A stretch of 5,121 nucleotides of DNA from Firmicutes bacterium UBA1393 (GTDB lineage Bacteria; Bacillota; DTU025), in contig DBQN01000015.1 in NCBI GenBank assembly GCA_002305255.1, forward strand, positions 4,396 to 9,516. Direction: 5' to 3'. A program made the translations under genes and the position numbers. Positions 1 to 5,121 of the stretch are shown here, one piece after another. The notes under the pieces were generated by a model. It was not told where the DNA came from. It made no database searches and saw only the letters and a program-made list of their open reading frames with translations. The stretch's first letter is position 1. Every line of letters starts with the position of its first letter.

Positions 1-1
1 C

Positions 2-2101
2 GCCATGCCCGGTCTGGGCGGAGTCAAGGTCACCGCCGAGCCGGGAGGTTTCACCACGACCACCGCGCGCACCGGTGCCTACACGATGGATCTGCTGCCT
101 GGCGTCTATGACGTGACCTTCTCAGCGCGCGGGCGCGAGCCGTATTCGCAGCGTGTCGTGGTAATGGAGCAGGCACAGACGCTCTTGTACGCGGCTCTCT
201 TCCCCGAGCCGAAGGGCGCCCCAGAGGCGCGGCTTAAGGGCCCCTCTGCGAAGGAGGGCCCCGTGCCCTACGGCGCGGGCGTGGACTTCTCGGCCGCCGG
301 CTCGAAGAATGTGTCACACGCAGGTATTCGGTGGGAAGTCCGTGACCAGGCCGGCAGTCTCGTGATGAATGAGTACACAGGCGAACCGGTGGCGCTCACC
401 CAGTCTCCCATACCCGGTTCGTCGCCCCTCAGGTTCAGCTTCACACCGCCCGCGCCAGGTACCTATGAGGTGACCATGATTCTGACTAACTCAGTCTCTC
501 AGAGCGAAAGCCGTGCGTCGGTGGAGTTCGAGTGCGTCAACACGCCGCCGCGGGCTGTGGCGCGCACGTCGGGCCCTGACAGGGTTGAGCAGGGTGATGC
601 CGTCTTCCTCGAGGGCTGGGGTGTAGATGAGAACATGCCCTCGCCCGAGCTCTACAACCCCGGCGGCAACGCGCCCGACACATACGGCAAGAACAACGAC
701 TGGGCACAATCCCAGTTCAGCTGGGAGTGGAAGCTGGAGCACGTCGATGCGGCAGGTTATCGGTCGAACGTGACAGACCAGCTGCTCATGGCGGGCACGG
801 TGAACGCTGCGGGGGCCTCGGCGTCGCAGCGGCCGTGGTTCATACCGTCGCTGCCAGGCACTTATGTGGCGACGCTCACTGTGAACGACAACGACCCCTA
901 CGGCCGGCCCTCGACGGGCAGTGCCAGCGTGTCGGTGAAGGTGATGCCGGTGGGCGCTGCTTACGTTACAGACGAAACACAGTGTGCCAAGTGCCACGAA
1001 CGCGAGGCCGCGTCGAAGATGGCGTCGGCCATGAGCTGCCAGTCGTGTCACGGGCCGGCGGCGGACCATGTGGCGACGAAGCGCGACGCCGACAAGCGGT
1101 CCACCATCAGCGTGTCGTATGATGTGGCGGTGTGCGCATCGTGCCACGTTGAGCACGAGCAGTGGCAACTTTCGCGCCATTCAGACGGTTACGCATTCGG
1201 CGACCTCGAGGTGGCGCGCCCGCTCAGGCTCAACTGCGCGAAGTGCCACTACCCCGAAGGTTTCACCGAGGCAGTGGCCCAGGCGGAGCAGAAGGGCATC
1301 AGCTTCGGAGAAGTGCAGTTCAAGCGCCCTATCTTCCCTGGCGGGCCGCTGTTCTTCGACTACAGCAAACTGCCGCCCGAAGGCGGCGACGGCATAGCCT
1401 GCCTCTCCTGCCACGACCCCCACGGCAGCACCAACCTGCGCGTCGACACGGCAGAGTTGTGCGGCACCTGCCACGAGGAGAAGTGGCAGAACGTTCTATT
1501 GAGGGAGACAGCAGCTCAGGTCGGATCCGCATATGAATACCCTGGTGAGACCTACCCCAGAGGCAACCCCCACAGCACCGGCCAGAGCTGCGTGTTGTGT
1601 CATATGAACGGCGAGACCGGGAGCCTGGACGCGGCGGTGGCCGGCCGCATCGCCGGGCACACGCTGCGGATGCGAGACGCAGGCCCCGACGGCCTGCTGG
1701 GCGGGTTCGGGCCGTCGTATGTCGATCCAAGCGTGCCGCGGATGGCATCGACCGACGACGTGCTCAACATCGAGCCGTGCCAGGCGTGTCATCCGGGAGC
1801 GGAGAGCTTCGACATCGGAGGCGCCCAGTCGCTCGTATTCGCGCTCTACACAGAGCTGGGCGACTTGTTGCGCGAGGCGAATGGTGGGGCGCTGCCTGGG
1901 TATCGGCCGGGCGACAAGTGCGCCACGTGCCACAGAGGCGGCACGCTGCCGTTCAATGACGACCCCGAGTTGGTGCTGGAGAACGCCTACACCAACTACA
2001 AGCTCATCGGCAACGACAGGAGCTGGGGCGTACACAACTACAACTATACAGTCAAGCTGCTGACCGACTCCATCGAGGCCGTCAAGGCGACGATGCGGTG
2101 A
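2..2101 (+). CDS. Modular multiheme cytochrome c, nine CxxCH sites, with carboxypeptidase-regulatory-like and PKD/Ig-like domains (5' partial)
   Basis: The frame is open to the left edge, and no signal peptide follows the first visible Met (base 5), so the true start lies upstream. Residues are numbered from that Met. Residues 1-70 look like a carboxypeptidase-regulatory-like beta domain (TGAYTMDLLPGVYDVTF). Residues about 76-177 and 180-314 look like two PKD/Ig-like domains, each ending in a PGTY-type strand (PPAPGTYEVTM, PSLPGTYVATLTVND). Residues 320-698 form the cytochrome module, with CxxCH at 327, 345, 377, 411, 466, 486, 529, 592 and 639. Candidate distal ligands outside the motifs are His355, 384, 392, 473, 523, 552 and 677. 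The protein ends at TGA with a WGVHNYNYT tail, a pattern seen near the C-terminus of some multiheme cytochromes. Known of such proteins: heme is attached outside the cytoplasmic membrane. A role in extracellular or periplasmic electron transfer is inferred; substrate and partners are unknown. A catalytic multiheme reductase is an alternative. Confidence 0.9.
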   Translation, partial: AMPGLGGVKVTAEPGGFTTTTARTGAYTMDLLPGVYDVTFSARGREPYSQRVVVMEQAQTLLYAALFPEPKGAPEARLKGPSAKEGPVPYGAGVDFSAAGSKNVSHAGIRWEVRDQAGSLVMNEYTGEPVALTQSPIPGSSPLRFSFTPPAPGTYEVTMILTNSVSQSESRASVEFECVNTPPRAVARTSGPDRVEQGDAVFLEGWGVDENMPSPELYNPGGNAPDTYGKNNDWAQSQFSWEWKLEHVDAAGYRSNVTDQLLMAGTVNAAGASASQRPWFIPSLPGTYVATLTVNDNDPYGRPSTGSASVSVKVMPVGAAYVTDETQCAKCHEREAASKMASAMSCQSCHGPAADHVATKRDADKRSTISVSYDVAVCASCHVEHEQWQLSRHSDGYAFGDLEVARPLRLNCAKCHYPEGFTEAVAQAEQKGISFGEVQFKRPIFPGGPLFFDYSKLPPEGGDGIACLSCHDPHGSTNLRVDTAELCGTCHEEKWQNVLLRETAAQVGSAYEYPGETYPRGNPHSTGQSCVLCHMNGETGSLDAAVAGRIAGHTLRMRDAGPDGLLGGFGPSYVDPSVPRMASTDDVLNIEPCQACHPGAESFDIGGAQSLVFALYTELGDLLREANGGALPGYRPGDKCATCHRGGTLPFNDDPELVLENAYTNYKLIGNDRSWGVHNYNYTVKLLTDSIEAVKATMR

Positions 2102-2114
2102 GCGGTGAGGATCG

Positions 2115-2150
2115 GAGGGCCTGCCCCGCGGGGCAGGCCCTCACTTTGAG
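2115..2150 (+). terminator. Probable terminator hairpin of the cytochrome gene (palindrome 1)
   Basis: Bases 2115-2142 form a perfect 28-base palindrome, with half-site GAGGGCCTGCCCCG and CCGCGG at the centre. It starts 13 bases after the TGA stop. As RNA it can fold into a stem of about 12 GC-rich pairs with a 4-base loop. Only a short T-run (ACTTTGAG) follows, so termination on the + strand is likely but not a textbook case. The minus-strand exit has no T-run, which argues against it ending the opposing operon. Confidence 0.65.
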
Positions 2151-2199
2151 CCCTGACATCGTCCCGAGATCCTTGATCCGGCCGAGGAACCGGGATGCA

Positions 2200-2367
2200 G
2201 CCTCCGGCTGGAGGCGCAACTAACCCGAACTCGTCCAGGCAGAGGTGATCGGGCCGTTTGCGCCTCCGGATGGAGGCAATCGCCTCCGGCTCCCGCAACC
2301 GGCCCGTTCGTCCGGCCAGGTGCGTCCTGAAGGCTCTAAGCGACTCGACCATATCTGCAGCTAGAAG
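2200..2367. repeat. Diverged 168-base repeat, copy A
   Basis: This copy aligns without gaps to 2449-2616, with about 124 of 168 positions identical by hand count. The best-conserved parts are TCGCCTCCGGCTCCCGC in the middle (2280-2296) and a 16-base 3' end, TATCTGCAGCTAGAAG (2352-2367). It contains hairpins GCCTCC-GGCT-GGAGGC (2200-2215) and GCCTCC-GGAT-GGAGGC (2262-2277). The GGAGGC of the second can instead pair with the GCCTCC at 2282-2287. GAGGTGATC at 2242-2250 matches the complement of the usual 16S rRNA 3' tail. It is not recognised as a known mobile element, and no transposase or target duplication is seen. It could be a genome-wide interspersed repeat, a structured RNA or a MITE-like relic. 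Confidence 0.75.
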
Positions 2368-2446
2368 AGTTTCGGTGGGCATGTCCCGCGGGACATGCCT
2401 TTCCTTTCTGCCTCGGCATCTCCGGTAGCCCTCTTCTAGTCGAGTC
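2342..2446. repeat. Imperfect 16-bp inverted repeat enclosing palindrome 2
   Basis: Bases 2342-2348 (GACTCGA) pair with 2440-2446 (TCGAGTC), and 2361-2369 (CTAGAAGAG) pair with 2431-2439 (CTCTTCTAG). This gives 16 pairs interrupted by a 12-base bulge on the left arm (2349-2360). The right arm thus reads as the reverse complement of the end of copy A with 12 bases missing. The enclosed 61 bases contain palindrome 2. Copy B has no visible matching right arm, so the structure is not simply part of the repeat unit. It may be a folded RNA end or the footprint of an inverted insertion or rearrangement. Confidence 0.6.
2378..2409 (+). terminator. Terminator-like hairpin between the repeat copies (palindrome 2)
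   Basis: Bases 2378-2399 are a perfect 22-base palindrome with half-site GGCATGTCCCG and the same CCGCGG centre as palindrome 1. As + strand RNA it forms a 9-pair stem with a CGCG loop and is followed by TTTCCTTTCT, a better terminator tail than that of palindrome 1. On the minus strand the tail is not T-rich. It lies 11 bases after repeat copy A, so it could be a backup terminator for the cytochrome gene or the end of an RNA that includes copy A. A protein-binding palindrome is another possibility. Confidence 0.6.
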
Positions 2447-2448
2447 TA

Positions 2449-2616
2449 GCCTCCAGTCAGAGGCGAACCGGGCCCGAACTCCTCCCGCCAGAGGCAATCG
2501 GGCAGTTTACGCCTCTAGGTGGAGGTGATCGCCTCCGGCTCCCGCGACCAGCCCGATTGTCCAGCCGGACGCGCGACGATCGCAGCGTTCGGCTCGGCCG
2601 TATCTGCAGCTAGAAG
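2449..2616. repeat. Diverged 168-base repeat, copy B
   Basis: This is the second copy of the element at 2200-2367, offset by 249 bases, with the same length and no gaps. By hand count 28 differences are transitions and 16 transversions, clustered in the stretch 2569-2588. The second hairpin is kept as GCCTCT-AGGT-GGAGGT (2511-2526): two C-to-T changes turn G-C pairs into G-U pairs, which would be tolerated in + strand RNA. GGAGGTGATC at 2521-2530 is a 10-base match to the complement of the usual 16S rRNA 3' tail, and can also pair with GCCTCC at 2531-2536. The copy ends in the shared TATCTGCAGCTAGAAG, 24 bases from the anmK stop, and is not followed by a third palindrome. Confidence 0.75.
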
Positions 2617-2640
2617 GGGACTTTCTGACGCTCACGATGC

Positions 2641-3810
2641 CTACGCCGGGGTCACGCACCCCAGCACCACGGGGCGTGACGCACCGGTGGCTCCGGGCAC
2701 GTTGCCTGGGCGGCCCATGATGGTCTGGTAGGCGAGCACGGCGAAGGCCACTGCCTCTTTGGCGTCGCTCGGCACTCCGCGGTCATCAGAAGTCACCACG
2801 ACGGGTCGACTCGCAGTGCAGCCGCAACGAGCAGGCTCAAGCCCGCGCGCCAGTGCCTGCATGATCACGGGATTTCTGGCGCCGCCGCCGCTCACGATCA
2901 GTTCATCGAGGCCGCAAGCTGGGATCACTCGCTCGCGCAGATGCAGGAGTATAGCCTCGGCCGTGAAGGCCGTTGCGGTGGCGACCATATCGTCGGCGGC
3001 GATTCCTCGGGCCCGCCAGTCTCGGATCAGCGCCTGCACATACTGCCTGCCGTACTGCTCCCGCCCCGCGGTCTTCGGGGGATCGCGCCTGACGAACTCG
3101 TCTCCCATGAGCTCCTCCAGGAGCTCCAGCACCACGTGCCCGCGCGCTGCCATTTCGCCGTCGCGGTCGTAGGTCATCGCGCCGCCGCTAAGCTCGGTTA
3201 CGAAGCCGTCAATGATCATGTTACCCGGGCCGTTGTCGAAGGCGGTCACACCGTCGATGTCGCAGCCTGCCGGCAGCACCGTCATGTTGGCGATCCCGCC
3301 GATGTTCTGCATCACCCGGGTGAGGCTTGGATGGCTAAACACGACCCAGTCGAAGTAGGGCACAAGCGGGGCTCCTTCGCCGCCGGCAGCAAGGTCTCGA
3401 GCCCGGAAGTTCGACACCGTGGTGATGCCGGTGCGCTCGGCGATGACGGCTGCCTCACCGATCTGCAGCGTGGCGTGGCATTGAGGCATGTGATGGATGG
3501 TCTGCCCGTGGGAGCCGATGACGTGTACATCGCCCGGCCGGAGCCCGGCCAGGGCGATGACCTTGAGAGCCGCCCGCGCGAACTCCTCGCCGAGCTGCAC
3601 GTTCATGCAGCATATCTTGTCGACAGTGGATTCGGGCGGCGTGAACAGGCTGAAGATCTCTTGCCGGAAGGTCGGGTTGTAGTCAACGCAGCAGTGCGCC
3701 AGCGTGCGAACGCGCAGCGTGCCGCCGCCCGCGCCCACCTCGACGATCTCGACGAGGGCAGCGTCGATGCCGTCAGCCGACGTGCCTGACATGAGACCTA
3801 CTGCTAGCAC
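2641..3810 (-). CDS. anmK: Anhydro-N-acetylmuramic acid kinase
   Basis: The 389-residue length is typical of AnmK. This cytoplasmic kinase opens the 1,6-anhydro ring of anhydro-MurNAc and phosphorylates it with ATP to MurNAc-6-phosphate, the substrate of MurQ. Visible motifs in order: GLMSGTSADGID (5-16, nucleotide loop), GSHGQTIHH (99-107), LQIGE (115-119), GGEGAPLVPYFD (143-154), NIGGIANMT (169-177), FDNGPGNMIID (191-201, with Asp192 matching the family's catalytic Asp), PPKTAGREQYG (244-254), VSGGGARNPVIM (306-317) and GVPSDAKEAVAFAVLA (345-360). No key residue appears missing. The GTG start is chosen because it places MLAVGLMSGTS at the family's usual N-terminus; the ATG at codon 7 would cut the first loop. 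The start overlaps the end of murQ by 7 bases, which suggests translational coupling. The stop is TAG, next to the repeat-rich spacer. Confidence 0.97.
   Translation of the reverse strand: MLAVGLMSGTSADGIDAALVEIVEVGAGGGTLRVRTLAHCCVDYNPTFRQEIFSLFTPPESTVDKICCMNVQLGEEFARAALKVIALAGLRPGDVHVIGSHGQTIHHMPQCHATLQIGEAAVIAERTGITTVSNFRARDLAAGGEGAPLVPYFDWVVFSHPSLTRVMQNIGGIANMTVLPAGCDIDGVTAFDNGPGNMIIDGFVTELSGGAMTYDRDGEMAARGHVVLELLEELMGDEFVRRDPPKTAGREQYGRQYVQALIRDWRARGIAADDMVATATAFTAEAILLHLRERVIPACGLDELIVSGGGARNPVIMQALARGLEPARCGCTASRPVVVTSDDRGVPSDAKEAVAFAVLAYQTIMGRPGNVPGATGASRPVVLGCVTPA
2651..2680 (-). other. Hairpin-forming end of anmK, possible weak terminator element
   Basis: Within the last codons of anmK, bases 2651-2656 (GTCACG) pair with 2675-2680 (CGTGAC), and 2659-2662 (CCCC) pair with 2671-2674 (GGGG). 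This leaves a 2-base bulge and an 8-base loop. No T-run follows on the minus strand, so it is not a clear intrinsic terminator. It is the only strong hairpin close to the 3' end of the operon and might stabilise the transcript end, or may simply reflect GC-rich coding sequence. Confidence 0.25.
3804..3810 (-). promoter_or_regulatory. murQ stop / anmK start overlap with a weak upstream ribosome site
   Basis: The murQ TAG stop (3806-3804) lies inside the first codons of anmK, whose GTG occupies 3810-3808. The only purine-rich site upstream is AGAAAGG (3830-3824), 13 bases before the GTG, longer than the usual spacing. Weak independent initiation plus the overlap suggests that anmK is translated mainly by ribosomes finishing murQ, linking output of the two consecutive enzymes. 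Confidence 0.6.
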
Positions 3811-4691
3811 TTGGTCTCAATGGCCTTTCTGACATCATTGCCTACGGCCGCCAGTCGCTGCGCCGCAGCCTCGGGGCCCAGGCCGGTCTCGCCCATGACG
3901 ACGGCCAGTCTTATATTGCCGTCAGCCAGCTCCAGGAGGCGCGTGGCCTCGTCGATGTCGACCTCGGCGCCCACCGCCACGATGCGCTTCATCCGCCCGG
4001 TGAGCTTCTTGTTCGACGGCTTGAGCTCTATCATGAGGTCTTTGTAGACCCGGCCCAGCTTGACCATGGATGCCGTGCTGATCATGTTCAGGATCATCTT
4101 CTGCGCGGTACCGGCCTTGAGGCGGCTTGAGCCCATCACCACTTCCGGCCCGACGATGGGCGCGATGTAGACGTCCGCAATATCGCCCAGCACCGACTTG
4201 GGATTGCACGCGACGGCCACCGTGGCCGCCCCCGCTGCCCTGGCGCAGTCGATGACACCCCGCACGTAGTTCGCCGACCCGCTGGCCGACAAGCCCACGA
4301 CCACGTCATTCGGTGTAAGTCCCAGCGCACGCGCCTCGGCGAAGCCGCCGTCGTAGTCGTCTTCCACGCCCTCCTGAGAACGGGTGAGCGCGGCCTGACC
4401 ACCGGCCATCAGCACCTGCACCATCTCCGGCGGCGTGCCGAATGTCGGCATGCACTCAGCCGCGTCGAGCACGGCCAGCCGTCCACTCGTGCCTGCGCCG
4501 GCGTATATCAGGCGCCCACCTGCACTGATCCCTTTCACCACGAGTTCGACAGCGCGGGCAACGTCGTCTAGCACCAGTTCAACAGCGTGCGCGACGCCTT
4601 TGTCTTCTTCATTCATTAGTCGGACTATTTCGACAGCCGACATCGTGTCCAGCTCTGCTGACTTCGGGTTTCGGCTCTCGGTAATGACCAC
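3804..4691 (-). CDS. murQ: N-acetylmuramic acid 6-phosphate etherase
   Basis: The 295-residue length matches MurQ (about 300). This cytoplasmic lyase splits the lactyl ether of MurNAc-6-phosphate to give GlcNAc-6-phosphate and D-lactate. Visible features: the N-terminal TESRNP (4-9) and LMNEED (25-30); a SIS sugar-phosphate domain with GRLIYAGAGTSGRL (59-72); DAAECMPT (76-83), whose Glu79 corresponds to the E. coli active-site Glu83; GVEDD (108-112), whose Glu110 corresponds to Glu114; CNPKS (162-166); and the family signature GPEVVMGSSRLKAGTAQK (181-198). A helical C-terminal segment follows (about 245-290). The GTG start is supported by the conserved TESRNP just after it and by AGAAGGA 11 bases upstream; an ATG nearer that site is followed at once by TGA. 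The gene lies 34 bases after the nagZ-like stop and overlaps anmK by 7 bases. Confidence 0.97.
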   Translation of the reverse strand: MVITESRNPKSAELDTMSAVEIVRLMNEEDKGVAHAVELVLDDVARAVELVVKGISAGGRLIYAGAGTSGRLAVLDAAECMPTFGTPPEMVQVLMAGGQAALTRSQEGVEDDYDGGFAEARALGLTPNDVVVGLSASGSANYVRGVIDCARAAGAATVAVACNPKSVLGDIADVYIAPIVGPEVVMGSSRLKAGTAQKMILNMISTASMVKLGRVYKDLMIELKPSNKKLTGRMKRIVAVGAEVDIDEATRLLELADGNIRLAVVMGETGLGPEAAAQRLAAVGNDVRKAIETKC

Positions 4692-4702
4692 GCCAGCTCA
4701 CA

Positions 4703-4709
4703 TCCTTCT
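4703..4709 (-). promoter_or_regulatory. Ribosome binding site of murQ
   Basis: AGAAGGA on the minus strand lies 11 bases before the murQ GTG, in the 34-base gap after the nagZ-like gene. The ATG that directly overlaps this site is followed by TGA and cannot be the start, so the site supports the GTG at 4691-4689. Confidence 0.6.
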
Positions 4710-4725
4710 CAGCTTCTCAGCAAGA

Positions 4726-5121
4726 TCAGAGGCCCGGAATCGTCACGGGAAGCGCACCGACCGGAGCGACCCTGCCGAACACAAGCTCCGCCGCGGCCCG
4801 CAAGTTACAGTCTCGATATCCGTATGCAGCTATGTATGTGCCAATTTCGGGGAATGTCGAGACATCGTAGGGGTTCCTCATCGCGATCACAACCACCCGG
4901 CTGCCCGTCGCGGCAACACGCCTCACCAGCTCCGCCTGGGCAGGATAGAGGTGGCCGTTGTTCGTTCCCACAATCACCAGGTCGCGCCCGCGAGCACTCT
5001 CCGCAGCAGCCTGGATCTGCTCTTCATTGGGAGACTGGGAGACTACCACGTCCTCCGCCGTAGGCACGATCCTGCGCACCGCCTTTGCCAGCGCCGACCT
5101 GTGGCTCTCCATGTCCTCAAC
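4726..5121 (-). CDS. nagZ: Glycoside hydrolase family 3 C-terminal domain, NagZ-like beta-N-acetylglucosaminidase (5' partial)
   Basis: Only the last 131 codons are visible; the frame stays open to the right edge, so the Met at 5112 is internal. The fragment matches the C-terminal alpha/beta domain of two-domain GH3 enzymes such as Bacillus YbbD/NagZ. Counting from that Met, it shows DLVIVGTNN (44-52), VVVIAMRNPYD (73-83), AAYGYRDCNLRAAAELVFG (95-113) and a C-terminal PVGALPVTIPGL (117-128). The family removes non-reducing GlcNAc from muropeptide or peptidoglycan fragments. The catalytic Asp/His residues sit in the N-terminal barrel, outside the window, so activity cannot be judged here. It is the upstream gene of a run with murQ and anmK (34-base gap), which favours a cell-wall recycling glucosaminidase over a plant-polymer beta-glucosidase. 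Whether it is secreted or cytoplasmic cannot be seen. Confidence 0.88.
   Translation of the reverse strand, partial: VEDMESHRSALAKAVRRIVPTAEDVVVSQSPNEEQIQAAAESARGRDLVIVGTNNGHLYPAQAELVRRVAATGSRVVVIAMRNPYDVSTFPEIGTYIAAYGYRDCNLRAAAELVFGRVAPVGALPVTIPGL

Larger units (their letters stand above)
2102..2640. other. Non-coding spacer between convergent genes, rich in repeats and hairpins
   Basis: This 539-base stretch separates the 3' ends of the cytochrome gene (+) and anmK (-). I see no supported protein gene and no tRNA or rRNA. Its order is: palindrome 1 (2115-2142), a featureless piece to 2199, repeat copy A (2200-2367), palindrome 2 (2378-2399), a piece to 2448 whose end pairs back to copy A, repeat copy B (2449-2616), and 24 bases to the anmK stop. 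The palindrome-plus-element pattern occurs twice, so the region may be a diverged tandem duplication of a unit of about 250 bases. Short open frames here overlap the repeats and resemble no protein I recognise. Confidence 0.8.

Noticed and set aside
2173..2200. Possible promoter before copy A (TTGATC as a -35 box)
   Set aside because: No credible -10 box lies at proper spacing, so an independent transcript from here is not supported by sequence alone.
2044..2382. 112-codon open frame on the minus strand across the cytochrome end and copy A
   Set aside because: It overlaps the cytochrome 3' end, starts inside palindrome 2, resembles no known protein, and the same frame in copy B has a stop codon. 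It is most likely a by-product of GC-rich repeats.
2200..2616. CRISPR array or insertion sequence
   Set aside because: There are only two long diverged copies, no regular short repeats with unique spacers, no transposase frame, and no clear terminal inverted repeats or target duplications around either copy.
2258..2731. A pair of short + strand frames in the same phase of each repeat copy (about 2258 or 2270 to 2428, and 2519-2731), both reading IASGSR and SAARR
   Set aside because: The resemblance follows from gap-free DNA repeats. Between those conserved blocks the peptides differ at most positions, copy B's frame runs into anmK antisense, and starts are weak (TTG/GTG without well-spaced ribosome sites). 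Coding is not supported.
2941..3789. 282-codon open frame on the + strand opposite anmK
   Set aside because: It is the antisense of a clearly conserved enzyme. Long shadow frames are expected in GC-rich genes, and the translation matches nothing recognisable.
3922..4402. Possible frameshift in murQ suggested by overlapping minus-strand frames
   Set aside because: The 295-residue frame is complete and carries all family motifs in order; the other frames are shadows.

Overview
The window is GC-rich and holds two convergent gene blocks separated by an unusual non-coding spacer of about 540 bases. No organism can be named from it. A large secreted-type multiheme c cytochrome suggests an anaerobic or facultative respirer using multiheme electron transfer. 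The two-domain (YbbD-like) NagZ next to murQ and anmK resembles gene sets known from Bacillota and related lineages. That placement is an inference; no taxonomic marker is present.

Bases 2-2101 (+): the 3' part of a gene for a modular multiheme cytochrome c. It has a carboxypeptidase-regulatory-like beta domain, two PKD/Ig-like domains and a C-terminal module with nine CxxCH heme sites. The N-terminus, including any signal peptide, lies outside the window.

Bases 2102-2640: no convincing gene. This spacer between two 3' ends carries two perfect palindromes with CCGCGG at their centre, both resembling intrinsic terminators on the + strand. It also carries two diverged copies of a 168-base element (about 74% identical by hand count, no gaps) and a larger inverted repeat joining the end of copy A to the segment before copy B. 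The copies contain several GCCTCC/GGAGGC-type hairpins that can pair in alternative ways, and motifs matching the complement of the 16S rRNA 3' tail. This is the least explained part of the window.

Bases 5121-2641 (-): a compact operon in the order nagZ-like (3' end only), murQ, anmK. Together they encode cytoplasmic recycling of cell-wall amino sugars: release of GlcNAc from muropeptide fragments (NagZ), phosphorylation of anhydro-MurNAc to MurNAc-6-phosphate (AnmK), and cleavage of that to GlcNAc-6-phosphate and D-lactate (MurQ). murQ and anmK overlap by 7 bases and both start with GTG. The cytochrome gene and this operon converge on the spacer and have no evident functional link.
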